Origin: Candidatus Omnitrophota bacterium
Lineage (GTDB): Bacteria > Omnitrophota > Gorgyraeia > Tantalellales > Tantalellaceae
Assembly: GCA_028715965.1 (NCBI GenBank)
Contig: JAQUQS010000016.1
Coordinates: 1-38,300, forward strand
Direction: 5' to 3'
Length of the DNA: 38,300 bases
Shown: piece after piece, positions 1 to 9,183 of the stretch
Layout: each line of letters starts with the position of its first letter
Numbering within the stretch: the stretch's first letter is position 1
Made by a program: the position numbers and the translations under genes
The notes under the pieces: generated by a model
Databases searched by the model: none
Told to the model about the DNA's origin: nothing
What the model saw: only the letters and a program-made list of their open reading frames with translations

Positions 1-2
1 CG

Positions 3-1598
3 GCTTTTTCCGTGGAGAAAGGCAAAGGTTATCATCTTTCTTTCAGCGGGGAGTTCATGGCTATAATTAGAGAGGTCCTGTCAGATCCCCTGATCCGCAA
101 GGTGGGATATAACGTGAAGTCGGACCTCATCCTGCTAAAGGGGCTTGAAGTGGAGTTCCGGGGACAGACCGAGGACATCATGATAGCGGATTACCTACTA
201 AACCCGGGTAGAGGTAATTATGCTCTTGATACGATAGCCATGAACCGGTTGGGCTATAATCTTGCCGGATCGACGGTGGATGACGATAGCGGCATAAAGG
301 CCTGTGAAGAGGCGGATGTTGCCCTCAGGGTGCATCTCGGTATGTCCGGGGAGATCTCCAAGGCGGGGCTCAAAGAGCTTTATTATGACGTGGAGATGCC
401 ACTTGTATACGTCCTGGCGTCCATGGAAATTGAAGGTGTCGGGATAGACAAGGAGTATCTCGCGCGGACATCACAGGAACTCGGCGCCAGAATAGAGAAG
501 ATGTCCTCCAAAATATATGATATCGCGGGAGGCGAGTTCAATATAAACTCGCCGAAACAACTCCAGACAGTGCTTTTCGATAAGCTTGACCTACCGGTCA
601 TAAAGAAGACAAAGACCGGAGCGTCGACCGATGAGTCCGTGCTTGTGAGACTGGCGGAAATGCATGAACTTCCCCGGGAGATATTGAAATACAGGGAAAT
701 AAGTAAACTGAAGGCGACTTATTATGACTCCATGCATTCACTTATCGATGAAAGAACGGGGAGGCTTCATACCAGTTTTAACCAGACAGGTACGGTAACC
801 GGAAGGTTGTCGTCCAGCGGGCCAAACCTCCAGAATATACCGATAAGGACGGACCTGGGAAGGGGTATCAGGAAAGCTTTCATTCCGGCCGAAAAGGGAG
901 ACGTGGTCTTCAGCGCGGATTACTCGCAGGTTGAGCTCAGGATATTGGCACATCTGTCGAAAGATAAAAAGCTCCTGGAGGCTTTTAGCGAGGGTGAGGA
1001 CGTGCATAGTTTTACGGCTTCCGAGATATTCAATGTTCCCAGGGATAAGGTCACGGGTAAGATGCGGAGTACGGCAAAGACCGTTAATTTCGGCATAGTA
1101 TACGGTATAAGCGCGTACGGTCTGTCCAAGGACCTGGGTATCGGGATACAGGAAGCACAGAGTTTCATTGACGCTTATTTCAAGAGGTATGAAGGTGTGA
1201 GGACCTTTATCGAGGATACGATCACGTCAGCGCGGGATAAAGGCTATGTGGCTACTATCCTCAACAGGAGGCGTCCCATCCCGGATATAAACAGCGGCAA
1301 CGAGAAACTCCGCGGGTTCGCCGAACGTACGGCGGTCAATACGCCCGTACAGGGGTCCGCGGCCGATGTGATCAAGATAGCGATGATCGGCTGTTGGAAA
1401 GAGTTCCGGGATACGGATATCAAGATGATATTGCAGGTACACGATGAGCTTGTGTTCGAGATGCCGGCAGATAAGGTGGATAAGGCGGCAATAAGGATAA
1501 GGGAGATAATGGAGGGGGCGTTGCCATTATCAGTGCCGCTGAAAGTAGATATGGAATACGGTAGTAACTGGCTGGATATGGAAGAAGTCAAGGCATAG
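3..1598 (+). CDS. polA: DNA polymerase I, 5'-truncated by window edge
   Basis: This is the Klenow portion of family A DNA polymerase I, which fills gaps and removes primers during replication and repair. The frame is already open at base 3, so the true start and the 5'-nuclease domain lie outside the window; the GTG at 12 is not the start. A 3'-5' exonuclease-like domain comes first, with conserved Asp in NVKSD and EEADV. The polymerase domain follows with motif A (DYSQVELRILAHLS), motif B (RSTAKTVNFGIVYG) and motif C (VHDELVFE), so the polymerase site looks intact. coaE starts 4 bases after the stop, which suggests cotranscription. Identification is near certain. Proofreading competence cannot be judged, because the first exonuclease motif is off the window. 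Confidence 0.97.
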   Translation, partial: AFSVEKGKGYHLSFSGEFMAIIREVLSDPLIRKVGYNVKSDLILLKGLEVEFRGQTEDIMIADYLLNPGRGNYALDTIAMNRLGYNLAGSTVDDDSGIKACEEADVALRVHLGMSGEISKAGLKELYYDVEMPLVYVLASMEIEGVGIDKEYLARTSQELGARIEKMSSKIYDIAGGEFNINSPKQLQTVLFDKLDLPVIKKTKTGASTDESVLVRLAEMHELPREILKYREISKLKATYYDSMHSLIDERTGRLHTSFNQTGTVTGRLSSSGPNLQNIPIRTDLGRGIRKAFIPAEKGDVVFSADYSQVELRILAHLSKDKKLLEAFSEGEDVHSFTASEIFNVPRDKVTGKMRSTAKTVNFGIVYGISAYGLSKDLGIGIQEAQSFIDAYFKRYEGVRTFIEDTITSARDKGYVATILNRRRPIPDINSGNEKLRGFAERTAVNTPVQGSAADVIKIAMIGCWKEFRDTDIKMILQVHDELVFEMPADKVDKAAIRIREIMEGALPLSVPLKVDMEYGSNWLDMEEVKA

Positions 1599-1602
1599 TG
1601 TC

Positions 1603-2184
1603 ATGGCGAAAAGACTGGTATTGGGGATAACCGGAGGCTTGGGGTCGGGGAAGACGACGGTCGCGATGATCCTGGCCGAAAAAGGCGCTGTCCATATAGA
1701 CGCCGACAAGATAGGGCATGAACTCCTGGAAAAAGACATGGAGGTCGTGCGCGAGATCAAAGAGCAGTTCGGGGAAGAGGTCCTCATCGCGGGAAAGATT
1801 GATCGCGGGAAACTGGCCGGTAAAGTTTTTTCCGACGGCGGGAACATGGAGCGGTTATGCGAAATAACGCATCCGAGGATAGCACGGGCGATAAAGGAAA
1901 AAGTGAACGCGATAGATGAAGGTGTCATAGTGGTCGACGCGCCGCTTCTTATCGAAGCGGGACTTGGGGCTATCGTCGACAGGGTCATCCTGGTAAAGGC
2001 CTCGGATGAGATAAAGATAGCAAGGGCCGTAGGGCGTGGCATGAGCAAAGAAGAGGCGCTTCGCAGGCTTGCTCTTCAGATGCCTGACGAGGAAAAAGAG
2101 CGGAGCGCTGATATTATCATAGAGAACAGTAAAGACATGGTTGAGTTAAGAAAAGGAGTAGACGAGATATGGCAAAGAATATGA
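1603..2184 (+). CDS. coaE: Dephospho-CoA kinase
   Basis: This enzyme performs the last step of coenzyme A synthesis, ATP-dependent 3'-phosphorylation of dephospho-CoA in the cytosol. The 193-residue product starts with the P-loop [13 protein letters not shown] (residues about 8-20), followed by the [11 protein letters not shown] substrate segment. The DAPLLIEAG stretch in the middle is also typical of the family. Length is normal (about 200 residues). The gene sits 4 bases after polA and its last 16 bases overlap the start of rho, so the three genes are probably translated from one message. polA-coaE-rho linkage occurs in several bacterial phyla. Confidence 0.95.
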   Translation: MAKRLVLGITGGLGSGKTTVAMILAEKGAVHIDADKIGHELLEKDMEVVREIKEQFGEEVLIAGKIDRGKLAGKVFSDGGNMERLCEITHPRIARAIKEKVNAIDEGVIVVDAPLLIEAGLGAIVDRVILVKASDEIKIARAVGRGMSKEEALRRLALQMPDEEKERSADIIIENSKDMVELRKGVDEIWQRI

Positions 2185-3449
2185 AAGACCCGAAAGAACT
2201 GGATATAGTGCATCTAAAGAACATGAAAATAGGTGAGCTTACCGATCTGGCCAAGGATTTGAATATCAACGGTATAAGCGGTATGAAAAAGCACGACCTG
2301 ATATTCAAGATACTGCAGACCAAGATAGAAAAGGACGGTATGGCTTATGGGGAAGGAGTGCTGGAGGTGTTGGAGGACGGGTTCGGGTTCCTGAGGAGCC
2401 CCGACTATAACTATCTTCCGTGTCCGGACGACATATACGTGTCCCCGTCACAGATACGCAGGTTCAACCTCCGTACCGGTGATACCGTGAGTGGCCAGGT
2501 AAGACCGCCAAAGGAAGGGGAAAGGTATTTCGCGCTTCTTAAGGTCGAAGCGGTGAATTTCGAGAATCCTGAAGTAGCCAAAGGCAGGATATTGTTCGAG
2601 AACCTTACGCCTCTGTATCCGGATGAAAGGTTCAAGCTGGAAACAGATCCGCATGAGATATCAATGCGTATAATGGACCTCTTGACCCCGGTGGGAAAAG
2701 GGCAGAGGGGCATGATAGTCGCGCCGCCGTACAGCGGAAAAACGGTATTCCTGCAGAAATTGGCGAATACCATAACAAAGAACAATCCCGAAGTGAAATT
2801 GATAATACTTCTGATAGATGAAAGACCCGAGGAAGTTACCGATATGCAGAGGTCCGTAAAGGCCGAGGTGGTGGCTTCCACGTTCGACGAACAGCCGCAG
2901 AGGCATACTCAAGTGGCGGAGATGGTGCTCAATAAGGCAAAGCGGCTAGTTGAACATAAGTTCGATGTCGTTATACTTCTGGACTCGATCACCAGGCTTG
3001 CCAGGGCGTATAACGCTACCGTACCGCATTCAGGGAAGATCCTTTCGGGTGGTGTGGATGCCCACGCGTTACATAAACCTAAAAGGTTCTTCGGAGCGGC
3101 CAGGAACGTGGAGGAAGGCGGAAGCCTCACCATAATCGCTACCGCTCTTGTGGATACCGGCAGCCGGATGGATGAGGTCATTTTCGAGGAGTTCAAGGGT
3201 ACTGGTAACATGGAGATCCAGTTGGACCGTAACCTCTTCCAGAGGAGGATATATCCGGCCATCGATATCAAGCGGTCTAATACCAGGAAAGAGGACCTTC
3301 TTGTTCCTGAGGACGAACTTAAGAGGGCATGGCTTATGAGGAAAGCCCTGAGTGACCTTGATTCCGTAGAGGCGATGGAGCTATTGATCGACCGGTTGAA
3401 AAAGACCAAAACCAACGAGGAATTCCTCCAGAATATGGGTAAGGCATGA
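2169..3449 (+). CDS. rho: Transcription termination factor Rho
   Basis: Hexameric RNA helicase that terminates transcription at rut sites. The order is an N-terminal helical Rho-N segment (about 10-50), a cold-shock-like RNA-binding domain (about 55-130, with [12 protein letters not shown]), then the RecA-like ATPase. Walker A is APPYSGKT, where many Rho proteins have APPKAGKT; the catalytic GKT is intact. Walker B is [16 protein letters not shown]. The length of 426 residues is normal, without the long inserts seen in some phyla. ATG 2169 is preceded by an AAAAGGAG ribosome site and overlaps the coaE end. The A-rich region after the gene shows no strong intrinsic terminator. Confidence 0.97.
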   Translation: MAKNMKDPKELDIVHLKNMKIGELTDLAKDLNINGISGMKKHDLIFKILQTKIEKDGMAYGEGVLEVLEDGFGFLRSPDYNYLPCPDDIYVSPSQIRRFNLRTGDTVSGQVRPPKEGERYFALLKVEAVNFENPEVAKGRILFENLTPLYPDERFKLETDPHEISMRIMDLLTPVGKGQRGMIVAPPYSGKTVFLQKLANTITKNNPEVKLIILLIDERPEEVTDMQRSVKAEVVASTFDEQPQRHTQVAEMVLNKAKRLVEHKFDVVILLDSITRLARAYNATVPHSGKILSGGVDAHALHKPKRFFGAARNVEEGGSLTIIATALVDTGSRMDEVIFEEFKGTGNMEIQLDRNLFQRRIYPAIDIKRSNTRKEDLLVPEDELKRAWLMRKALSDLDSVEAMELLIDRLKKTKTNEEFLQNMGKA

Positions 3450-3562
3450 TAAATGAATGAGTTATGTCTAAATAGTTTTGTATCGGGAGGGATGCCGGAA
3501 GGCTGGATAATTCAATAAATATCAGATATGCTGTATATTTACATAAATTTCGCAATAAACGC

Positions 3563-3590
3563 TTGAATTTTGCTGAAATTTTAGTACAAT
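3563..3590 (+). promoter_or_regulatory. Sigma-70-type promoter for rpmE
   Basis: TTGAAT (3563-3568), a 16-base spacer and TACAAT (3585-3590) lie in an AT-rich gap about 55 bases ahead of rpmE. No strong terminator was seen between rho and this site, so read-through from rho remains possible. Confidence 0.6.
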
Positions 3591-3644
3591 GAGTATTCCT
3601 AATTTAAGTTAAATGTTTATATATACATATCAAGGAGGTTAGTA

Positions 3645-3857
3645 GTGAAGAAAGGTATACATCCTAAGTACAAGGAGGCGACGTTCGTATGCGCGTGCGG
3701 GAATACGGTCCACACCCGTTCTACGAAAGAGAACATACATGTCGAAATATGCTCAAGTTGTCATCCTTTCTATACCGGCAAACAGAAATTGGTGGACTCC
3801 GCCGGTCGGGTAGAGCGCTTTCACAAACGGTATGAAGGGAAAAAGAAGGGAAATTAA
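3645..3857 (+). CDS. rpmE: 50S ribosomal protein L31, zinc-binding form
   Basis: Large-subunit protein L31, located at the central protuberance and contacting the small subunit. The 70-residue product has MKKGIHPKY at the N-terminus and a Cys pair early (CAC) with CSSC later, so it is the zinc-containing C+ paralogue rather than the zinc-free YtiA/RpmE2 type. Translation starts at GTG 3645, chosen because an AAGGAGG site lies 6 bases upstream. It appears to be a single-gene unit with its own promoter and a strong terminator downstream, next to prfA, a common arrangement. Confidence 0.96.
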   Translation: MKKGIHPKYKEATFVCACGNTVHTRSTKENIHVEICSSCHPFYTGKQKLVDSAGRVERFHKRYEGKKKGN

Positions 3858-3941
3858 CGCAAAGACCATGATCGAGAAGTCATATCTTTTGTGTTGTTCC
3901 CGCGCGTTCATACGCGTGATGCCCGGGTTTTAACCGTATAT

Positions 3942-3974
3942 AGCTCTCAGTTCATGAACTGAGAGCTATTTTCT
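3942..3974 (+). terminator. Intrinsic terminator after rpmE
   Basis: A perfect 26-base palindrome (3942-3967, arms AGCTCTCAGTT and AACTGAGAGCT around CATG) is followed by ATTTTCT. It sits 85 bases after the rpmE stop and 33 bases before prfA. As a palindrome it could also terminate from the other strand, but no minus-strand gene is nearby. Confidence 0.85.
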
Positions 3975-4006
3975 ATCATATTAATATTATTCGCGCGTGA
4001 TATATA

Positions 4007-5089
4007 ATGATGAATAAAATATCAGATATAGCGGAAAAGAAGAAACAGATATATCTATCACTTGAAAAAGAACTGGCGTCGCCGGAGCTTTTGGCGAACC
4101 GTGAGCAATATAAGACCAAGGCCAGGGAGTACGCGGAGCTCAAGGATGTAATGGAGGTATACGATAGATACCGTTCTCTTCAGGAAGAGCGCGATGGGCT
4201 TGAGCGGATGATAGAAGAAGAGGGCCAGGACAGCGAATATTCCGCAATGGCCAGGAACGAACTGGAAGGCATATCCGAAGCCGTGGAAAAGACGGGAGCG
4301 GAGCTGGAAGACCTTTTGATCTCCGAGGACGAAAGCGAATACAAAAAGAACGTTATTATGGAGATACGCGCCGGGACGGGAGGCGTGGAGGCCGGTCTTT
4401 TTGCCGCCGACCTGTACAAAATGTACACGAAGCTGGCGGATAAGATGGGCTGGCGGATATCCGTTATCAGTATGAGCCAGACGGAAAAAGGTGGGATAAA
4501 GGAGATCATATTCTCGGTAGAAGGTTCCCATGTGTTCAAGAACTTGAGGTTCGAGATGGGCACGCACCGTGTGCAGCGGGTTCCCGAGACCGAAGCCAGC
4601 GGGAGGATACATACGTCGGCAGCGACGGTGGCGGTGCTGCCGGAGGCAGATGATGTCGAGGTGGATATAAAACCGCAGGACTTGAAAATAGATGTGTACA
4701 GGGCCTCGGGCGCAGGCGGGCAACATGTGAATGTCACGGATTCAGCGGTGAGAATAACACATATGCCAACGGGGGTGGTGGTGAGCTGCCAGGATGAACG
4801 CAGTCAGCACAAGAACAAGGCTAAGGCGATGAGAGTGCTCAAGGCGCGTATATTCGAGCAAATGCAGCTGGAACAGCGGAACACGAGATCGGCCCAGAGA
4901 AAGAAACAGGTCGGAAGCGGGGACAGGTCGGAGAAGATCAGGACGTATAATTTTCCCGAGAACAGGGTCACCGACCACAGGATAAACCTTACTATCCATA
5001 ACCTTTCAAATATATTGGAGGGAGATATGGAGGCCCTGATAAAGGGGCTGCAGGATGAGGACCGGAAACTGAAACTGGAGACGATGTGA
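4007..5089 (+). CDS. prfA: Peptide chain release factor 1 (RF1)
   Basis: Class I release factor recognising UAA and UAG. The 360-residue product has the codon-reading tripeptide PET at about 193-195 (RF1-type PxT, not the RF2 SPF) and the catalytic GGQ at 237-239, within GAGGQHVN. There is no in-frame stop, so it does not use the RF2 frameshift. Two ATG codons (4007 and 4010) start the frame. No good ribosome site precedes them and a TATAAT lies across 4003-4008, so the exact start and promoter are uncertain. The end overlaps prmC, whose product methylates the GGQ glutamine. Confidence 0.96.
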   Translation: MMNKISDIAEKKKQIYLSLEKELASPELLANREQYKTKAREYAELKDVMEVYDRYRSLQEERDGLERMIEEEGQDSEYSAMARNELEGISEAVEKTGAELEDLLISEDESEYKKNVIMEIRAGTGGVEAGLFAADLYKMYTKLADKMGWRISVISMSQTEKGGIKEIIFSVEGSHVFKNLRFEMGTHRVQRVPETEASGRIHTSAATVAVLPEADDVEVDIKPQDLKIDVYRASGAGGQHVNVTDSAVRITHMPTGVVVSCQDERSQHKNKAKAMRVLKARIFEQMQLEQRNTRSAQRKKQVGSGDRSEKIRTYNFPENRVTDHRINLTIHNLSNILEGDMEALIKGLQDEDRKLKLETM

Positions 5090-5787
5090 CCACGGGTCTG
5101 GTGGACGATAAAAGAGCTCTTGAGGACACGCCAACGCAATATCTGCGTGGTTGGGAAGATTTTATGGGGATCAGGTTGAATGTCGATCCTCGCGTTCTTA
5201 TCCCCAGGCCGGAGACCGAGCTTCTGGTCGCGGTCGCGGCGGAAACTCTCAGAAAGTCGGGCGTTCTGGAACCTGCCGTGCTTGATATCGGTACGGGAAG
5301 CGGGGCTATAGCCCTGGGACTTTTGAAGTTACTTGGTAACTGTCGCTTGATCGCCTGTGATATCTCGAAAGACGCTCTCAACGTGGCCGAGAGCAACATC
5401 ATGAAGTTAGGATGCGCATCCAGTGTGGAACTCATGTTCTCAGATGTTTTTTCGGCGTTCGGACCGGAGCATGAGGACATGTTCGACGCGATATTGTCCA
5501 ACCCGCCGTATGTTTCCGACAAGGATTACGAAGGGCTGGATGAATGGGTCAAGGCCGAACCGAGAGTGGCGCTTTGTTCAGGGCCCGAGGGTATGGACCA
5601 TATAACACGTATCTTGTCGCGTGCGATGAGATACCTGAAGCCCGGAGGTTTCGCGGCGATAGAGATAGGCTATGACCAGGCGGCAAAGGTCAGGGGATGT
5701 TTCCGGGACAACGGGTTCGTAGATGTGCGTTCTTACGCTGACCCGGCCGGATACGAACGTGTGGTCGCGGGGAGGAAAAATGGATAA
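5086..5787 (+). CDS. prmC: Release factor glutamine methyltransferase, N-domain reduced
   Basis: SAM-dependent enzyme that methylates the glutamine of the GGQ motif in release factors. The product has the SAM-binding motif [11 protein letters not shown], the substrate-binding NPPY ([10 protein letters not shown]) and the RPETE segment after the linker. It has 233 residues, whereas the E. coli protein has 277; the N-terminal helical domain that normally docks the release factor is almost entirely absent. GTG 5086 overlaps the prfA stop, and an in-frame TGA at 5056-5058 rules out a longer reading without a frameshift. The final bases overlap murA. Confidence 0.92.
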   Translation: MTTGLVDDKRALEDTPTQYLRGWEDFMGIRLNVDPRVLIPRPETELLVAVAAETLRKSGVLEPAVLDIGTGSGAIALGLLKLLGNCRLIACDISKDALNVAESNIMKLGCASSVELMFSDVFSAFGPEHEDMFDAILSNPPYVSDKDYEGLDEWVKAEPRVALCSGPEGMDHITRILSRAMRYLKPGGFAAIEIGYDQAAKVRGCFRDNGFVDVRSYADPAGYERVVAGRKNG

Positions 5788-7045
5788 ACTCATGGTCGAA
5801 GGCGGCCGGAGGTTAGCGGGCGAGATAAGGGTAAGCGGGGCGAAGAACGCGTGCCTTCCGGTCCTTGCGGCGACATTGCTTACAGAGGAAGGCTGTCTTA
5901 TACGGAACGTGCCGGACCTTAAGGATATATCGACCATGGTTAAGCTTCTTACCTGTTTCGGCAGGGAAGTAAAGCTTGGCAAGAATAGTGTCGAGGTATT
6001 ACCCGGTAAGATAACCGGAGTTACGGCACCGTACGAACTTGTTAGCACTATGAGAGCGTCAATAGCGTTCCTTGGTCCACTTATCGCGAAATGCGGCGAG
6101 GCGCGAGTATCTTTTCCCGGCGGTTGTGTTATCGGTCCCAGGCCGGTAGACCTGCATCTTAAGGGGTTAAGACGTTTAGGCGCGGATATCCGCACGGAAG
6201 AAGGGTTCATAGTCGCCAAGGCGCGTAAGCTGAAAGGCGACAGGATATATCTGGGGGGACATTTCGGTTCCAGTGTGCTGGCTACGGCAAATACCCTCAT
6301 GGGTGCCGTACTGGCTGAAGGAGAGTCGACGATAGAGGACGCGGCATGTGAGCCTGAGGTATCGGACCTGGCGAACTGTCTTGTCGCTATGGGTGCCGAG
6401 ATAAAAGGGATAGGGACACCTACCTTGAAGATAAAAGGCGTTAAGGCCTTAAGGGGGGTTGAATACGACATAATCCCCGACAGGATCGAGGCGGGGACAT
6501 ATATGATCGCCGCGGTAGCAACTAACGGCCATCTTTTCCTCAAAGACGCTAAGATGGACCACAATCTCGCGCTGATCGACAAGTTGGAAGAATGCGGCGG
6601 AGTGGTCGAAGCTTCGGAGGACGGCATTGACGTGAAGCGTGACGCGAGGACCATACGTTCCACGCATATAACCACACTTTCGTATCCGGGGTTCCCTACG
6701 GACCTACAGGCCCAGATGATGAGTCTTATGACCGTTTGCGACGGGATAAGCGTGATAACGGAAAAGATATACCCCGAACGTTTTATCCATATAAGTGAAC
6801 TGAACAGGATGGGGGCGGAGATAATCCTGGAAGGTTCTTCGGCGATAATACGCGGGGTCAAAGAGCTCAGTGGCGCTCCGGTAATGGCTTCGGACCTCAG
6901 GGCGTCCGCGGCGCTTGTCCTGGCTGGCCTTATCGCGAAAGGGCAGACTGAGATATCAAGGATATACCATCTCGACAGAGGATACGAACATATCGAGGAA
7001 AAATTATCCGCTGTAGGTGCGAAAATATGGAGAGTGAAAGAATAG
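5780..7045 (+). CDS. murA: UDP-N-acetylglucosamine 1-carboxyvinyltransferase
   Basis: First committed step of peptidoglycan synthesis: transfer of enolpyruvate from PEP to UDP-GlcNAc in the cytosol. The start is ATG 5780 (MDKLMVEGG), preceded by GGGGAGG; the open frame continues upstream into prmC but that is not homologous. The 421-residue length is standard. The catalytic cysteine is present at residue 116 (GGCVIGPRPVDLH), so the enzyme is predicted to be of the fosfomycin-sensitive type. SYPGFPTDLQAQ and DRIEAGTYM are family motifs. Overlap with prmC suggests a prfA-prmC-murA transcript. Confidence 0.96.
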   Translation: MDKLMVEGGRRLAGEIRVSGAKNACLPVLAATLLTEEGCLIRNVPDLKDISTMVKLLTCFGREVKLGKNSVEVLPGKITGVTAPYELVSTMRASIAFLGPLIAKCGEARVSFPGGCVIGPRPVDLHLKGLRRLGADIRTEEGFIVAKARKLKGDRIYLGGHFGSSVLATANTLMGAVLAEGESTIEDAACEPEVSDLANCLVAMGAEIKGIGTPTLKIKGVKALRGVEYDIIPDRIEAGTYMIAAVATNGHLFLKDAKMDHNLALIDKLEECGGVVEASEDGIDVKRDARTIRSTHITTLSYPGFPTDLQAQMMSLMTVCDGISVITEKIYPERFIHISELNRMGAEIILEGSSAIIRGVKELSGAPVMASDLRASAALVLAGLIAKGQTEISRIYHLDRGYEHIEEKLSAVGAKIWRVKE

Positions 7046-7057
7046 AGAATAACGGCT

Positions 7058-7095
7058 TATCCGGATGTTCATGCCCGGATAGGGCCGGAAACGGC
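7058..7095 (+). other. Two hairpins in the rpsP leader
   Basis: A 7-bp hairpin (arms TATCCGG 7058-7064 and CCGGATA 7075-7081) is followed by GCCG-GAAA-CGGC (7084-7095), a stem capped by a GNRA tetraloop. They lie between murA and the rpsP ribosome site. They could be a ribosomal-protein control element or an mRNA stabiliser; there is no U-tract, so a terminator is unlikely. Confidence 0.45.
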
Positions 7096-7124
7096 AATAT
7101 GGAAAAATAAAGGAGGAAAAGGTA

Positions 7125-7364
7125 ATGGCAGTAGTTCTAAGACTCAAGCGTTTCGGGACGAAAAAACGTCCTTTTTACCGGATAATCGCGGTAGACAAAC
7201 CGGCGAAGAGGGACGGCAAGGCTCTGGATGAACTGGGTTTCTATGACCCCAAGAAGGGCAAGGAGCATGTCGAACTGGACAAGGAAAAGGCCGCTTATTG
7301 GCTGAAGAACGGCGCTAAACCGTCAGAGACCGTAAGCAGCATACTAAAGAGACTCGGTGTTTGA
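7125..7364 (+). CDS. rpsP: 30S ribosomal protein S16
   Basis: Small-subunit protein needed early in 30S assembly. The 79-residue product begins MAVVLRLKRFGTKKRPFYRI and contains ELGFYDP and YWLKNGAKPSETV, all diagnostic. A strong AAAGGAGG site lies 7 bases upstream. It heads an rpsP-trmD-rplS-rnhB cluster. The KH-domain gene and rimM that usually sit between rpsP and trmD are absent here. Confidence 0.97.
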   Translation: MAVVLRLKRFGTKKRPFYRIIAVDKPAKRDGKALDELGFYDPKKGKEHVELDKEKAAYWLKNGAKPSETVSSILKRLGV

Positions 7365-7420
7365 CCGGGATGCCGGTGATGTCGATATGTTCAGTGATCG
7401 ATATTTCGGATATTAAAAAA

Positions 7421-8101
7421 ATGAAGATCGAAATAGTGACATTATTCCCGGGTATGTTCAGCGGCGTTTTTGAAGAGTCCATGGTGCGTATAGCTCAGAA
7501 AAAAGGCATGGTCAGCATCGTAACGCATGATCTGAGGAAATGGACCCACGATAAACACCGTACGGTCGACGACAAGCCTTATGGCGGAGGGCCGGGGATG
7601 GTGATGAAAGTGGAGCCGGTCGACAGGTGTATCGAAGACCTGAGGAATGAGGCGGGAGATAGCTCGCCTGTCTTTGTGCTCCTGACGCCCCAGGGGGAAA
7701 AATTCACGCAGAAGTGCGCCAGGAAACTGTCGGGATACGGGCATATGGTCCTCATATGCGGGCATTATGAGGGGTATGATGAACGGATACGCAGTCTGGT
7801 GGACATGGAGCTGTCGGTAGGGGATTTCATTCTGACATGTGGAGAAATACCCGCCATGGCGGTATGTGACGCCGTGACGAGGCTTTTGCCCGGGGTTCTC
7901 GGGGACGAGGCCTGTCTTGAGGATGAATCTTTCGAACATGGGATGCTTGAATATCCGCAGTACACAAGGCCGGCGGAGTATAAGGGGATGTCAGTACCGG
8001 ATGTGCTTATGAACGGTGACCCTAAAAAGATAAAGGAGTGGCAGGCCGAACGTGCCAGGGAAAGGACACTGAGTCGCAGGCCTGATCTACTGGTAAAATA
8101 G
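7421..8101 (+). CDS. trmD: tRNA (guanine-N1)-methyltransferase
   Basis: SAM-dependent SPOUT-class enzyme that makes m1G37 in tRNAs reading CUN, CCN and CGG codons, preventing frameshifts. The start is ATG 7421 (MKIEIVTLFPGMF), which matches the family N-terminus; the frame is open from a TTG at 7361, but those 20 residues are not conserved. The product has 226 residues with the knot motifs LICGHYEGYDERI and ELSVGDFILTCGE, and ends at the usual RRPDLL. No ribosome site precedes the ATG, so translational coupling to rpsP (56-base gap) is possible. The tRNA-Pro(CGG) in this window is a likely substrate. Confidence 0.95.
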   Translation: MKIEIVTLFPGMFSGVFEESMVRIAQKKGMVSIVTHDLRKWTHDKHRTVDDKPYGGGPGMVMKVEPVDRCIEDLRNEAGDSSPVFVLLTPQGEKFTQKCARKLSGYGHMVLICGHYEGYDERIRSLVDMELSVGDFILTCGEIPAMAVCDAVTRLLPGVLGDEACLEDESFEHGMLEYPQYTRPAEYKGMSVPDVLMNGDPKKIKEWQAERARERTLSRRPDLLVK

Positions 8102-8116
8102 CCAAGAGGAGGAAAA

Positions 8117-8479
8117 ATGAGACAACAGGTAGCTAGTCTTGAGAAAAAATACATCAAAGCAGGGAAACCCGAGTTCAGGATCGGGGATACTGTAGATGTG
8201 CATTTCAGCATCCAGGAAGGCGATAAGAGAAGGATACAGGTGTTCGGCGGGATAGTGATATCCATAAAGGGTGTCGGCATTAACAAGAACTTTACCGTTC
8301 GCAGGATATCCTACGGTGAAGGTGTGGAGAGGATATTCCCGATGAACTCGCCGCTACTGGAGAAGGTAGCCATCAAGAAAAAGGGAAAGATCAGGCGGGC
8401 AAAGCTTTACTATTTACGTGGCAAAAAGGGTAAAAAAGCCACTAAAGTAAGGGAAAAAGTTGAGCAAAAGAACGGCTGA
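8117..8479 (+). CDS. rplS: 50S ribosomal protein L19
   Basis: Large-subunit protein at the 30S-50S interface. The 120-residue product has the typical FRIGDTVDVHFSIQEGDKRRIQ and GEGVERIFPMNSPLLEKV. An AAGAGGAGG site precedes ATG 8117. The C-terminal 20 residues are lysine-rich and their coding bases overlap the rnhB start. The order trmD-rplS-rnhB is widely conserved. Confidence 0.97.
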   Translation: MRQQVASLEKKYIKAGKPEFRIGDTVDVHFSIQEGDKRRIQVFGGIVISIKGVGINKNFTVRRISYGEGVERIFPMNSPLLEKVAIKKKGKIRRAKLYYLRGKKGKKATKVREKVEQKNG

Positions 8480-9092
8480 TATCGGTACGCTTGACCGGTT
8501 CTGCCATGAGGACAGGGCCATGGCGGACGGGTATCTTAACGTGGCCGGGATAGACGAGGCAGGAAGAGGGCCCCTGGCGGGTCCGGTGTCCGCCTCAGCC
8601 GTGATCATCAAGGATCGCGTTTTCACGGCGCGTATAGACGACTCTAAAAGATTGACCGCCAAGAATCGTGAGCGGGCTTTTGTTGAAATAATCGAGAAAT
8701 GTGATGTCGGTATAGGCACGGCGAGCGTTGAGGAAATAGATAAGTTGAACATATATAACGCTACCCTGCTGGCGATGAAACGGGCCATTGGGGACCTTAA
8801 CACGCGACCGGATTTCCTTCTGATAGACGGTAACATGAAGATGCCGGGAGGGTTTCCGCAGTTGGCCCTTGTTTCCGGTGAAACTTATAGTTTTTCCATC
8901 GCGTGCGCGTCGATAATAGCTAAAGTGTACCGTGACCGCATAATGATGGACGAGGATGGAAAGTATCCCGAATACGGTTTCAAGAACCACAAGGGATATG
9001 GGACAAAGGAGCATCTGGAGAACATAAGAAAGCATGGGCTGTCACATATACATCGGAAGACCTTTGGACCTTTTGGGTCCCACAGAACGTAA
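8460..9092 (+). CDS. rnhB: Ribonuclease HII
   Basis: Cleaves RNA in RNA-DNA hybrids and at single ribonucleotides in DNA. Catalytic acids are visible in GIDEAGRGPLAGPV, in LLIDGN and in the later CASIIAKVYRD segment. The longest frame uses TTG 8460, overlapping rplS; ATG 8520 is the alternative. I favour TTG, because residues 11-25 resemble the short helix before the first catalytic motif in other RNase HII proteins, but this is uncertain. With TTG the product has 210 residues, a normal length. The gene ends the ribosomal cluster. Confidence 0.93.
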   Translation: MSKRTADIGTLDRFCHEDRAMADGYLNVAGIDEAGRGPLAGPVSASAVIIKDRVFTARIDDSKRLTAKNRERAFVEIIEKCDVGIGTASVEEIDKLNIYNATLLAMKRAIGDLNTRPDFLLIDGNMKMPGGFPQLALVSGETYSFSIACASIIAKVYRDRIMMDEDGKYPEYGFKNHKGYGTKEHLENIRKHGLSHIHRKTFGPFGSHRT

Positions 9093-9183
9093 TGTGAACA
9101 TGGTTGTCATCTGTATGGATCAAGCCGGATATTGTTTGCGATCGATTTTATAAGCTCGACCGAAAAACAAAGGAGAATGCCTT

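Noticed and set aside
3453-3518. 21-codon frame after rho
   Set aside because: No ribosome site and nothing recognisable; too short to support.
5578-6861. 427-codon minus-strand open frame opposite murA
   Set aside because: It mirrors the codon pattern of murA, lacks a ribosome site and has a Ser/Pro-rich composition typical of antisense shadows.
9073-9092. GGACC-TTTT-GGGTCC hairpin at the end of rnhB as a terminator
   Set aside because: The arms are short and no T-tract follows.
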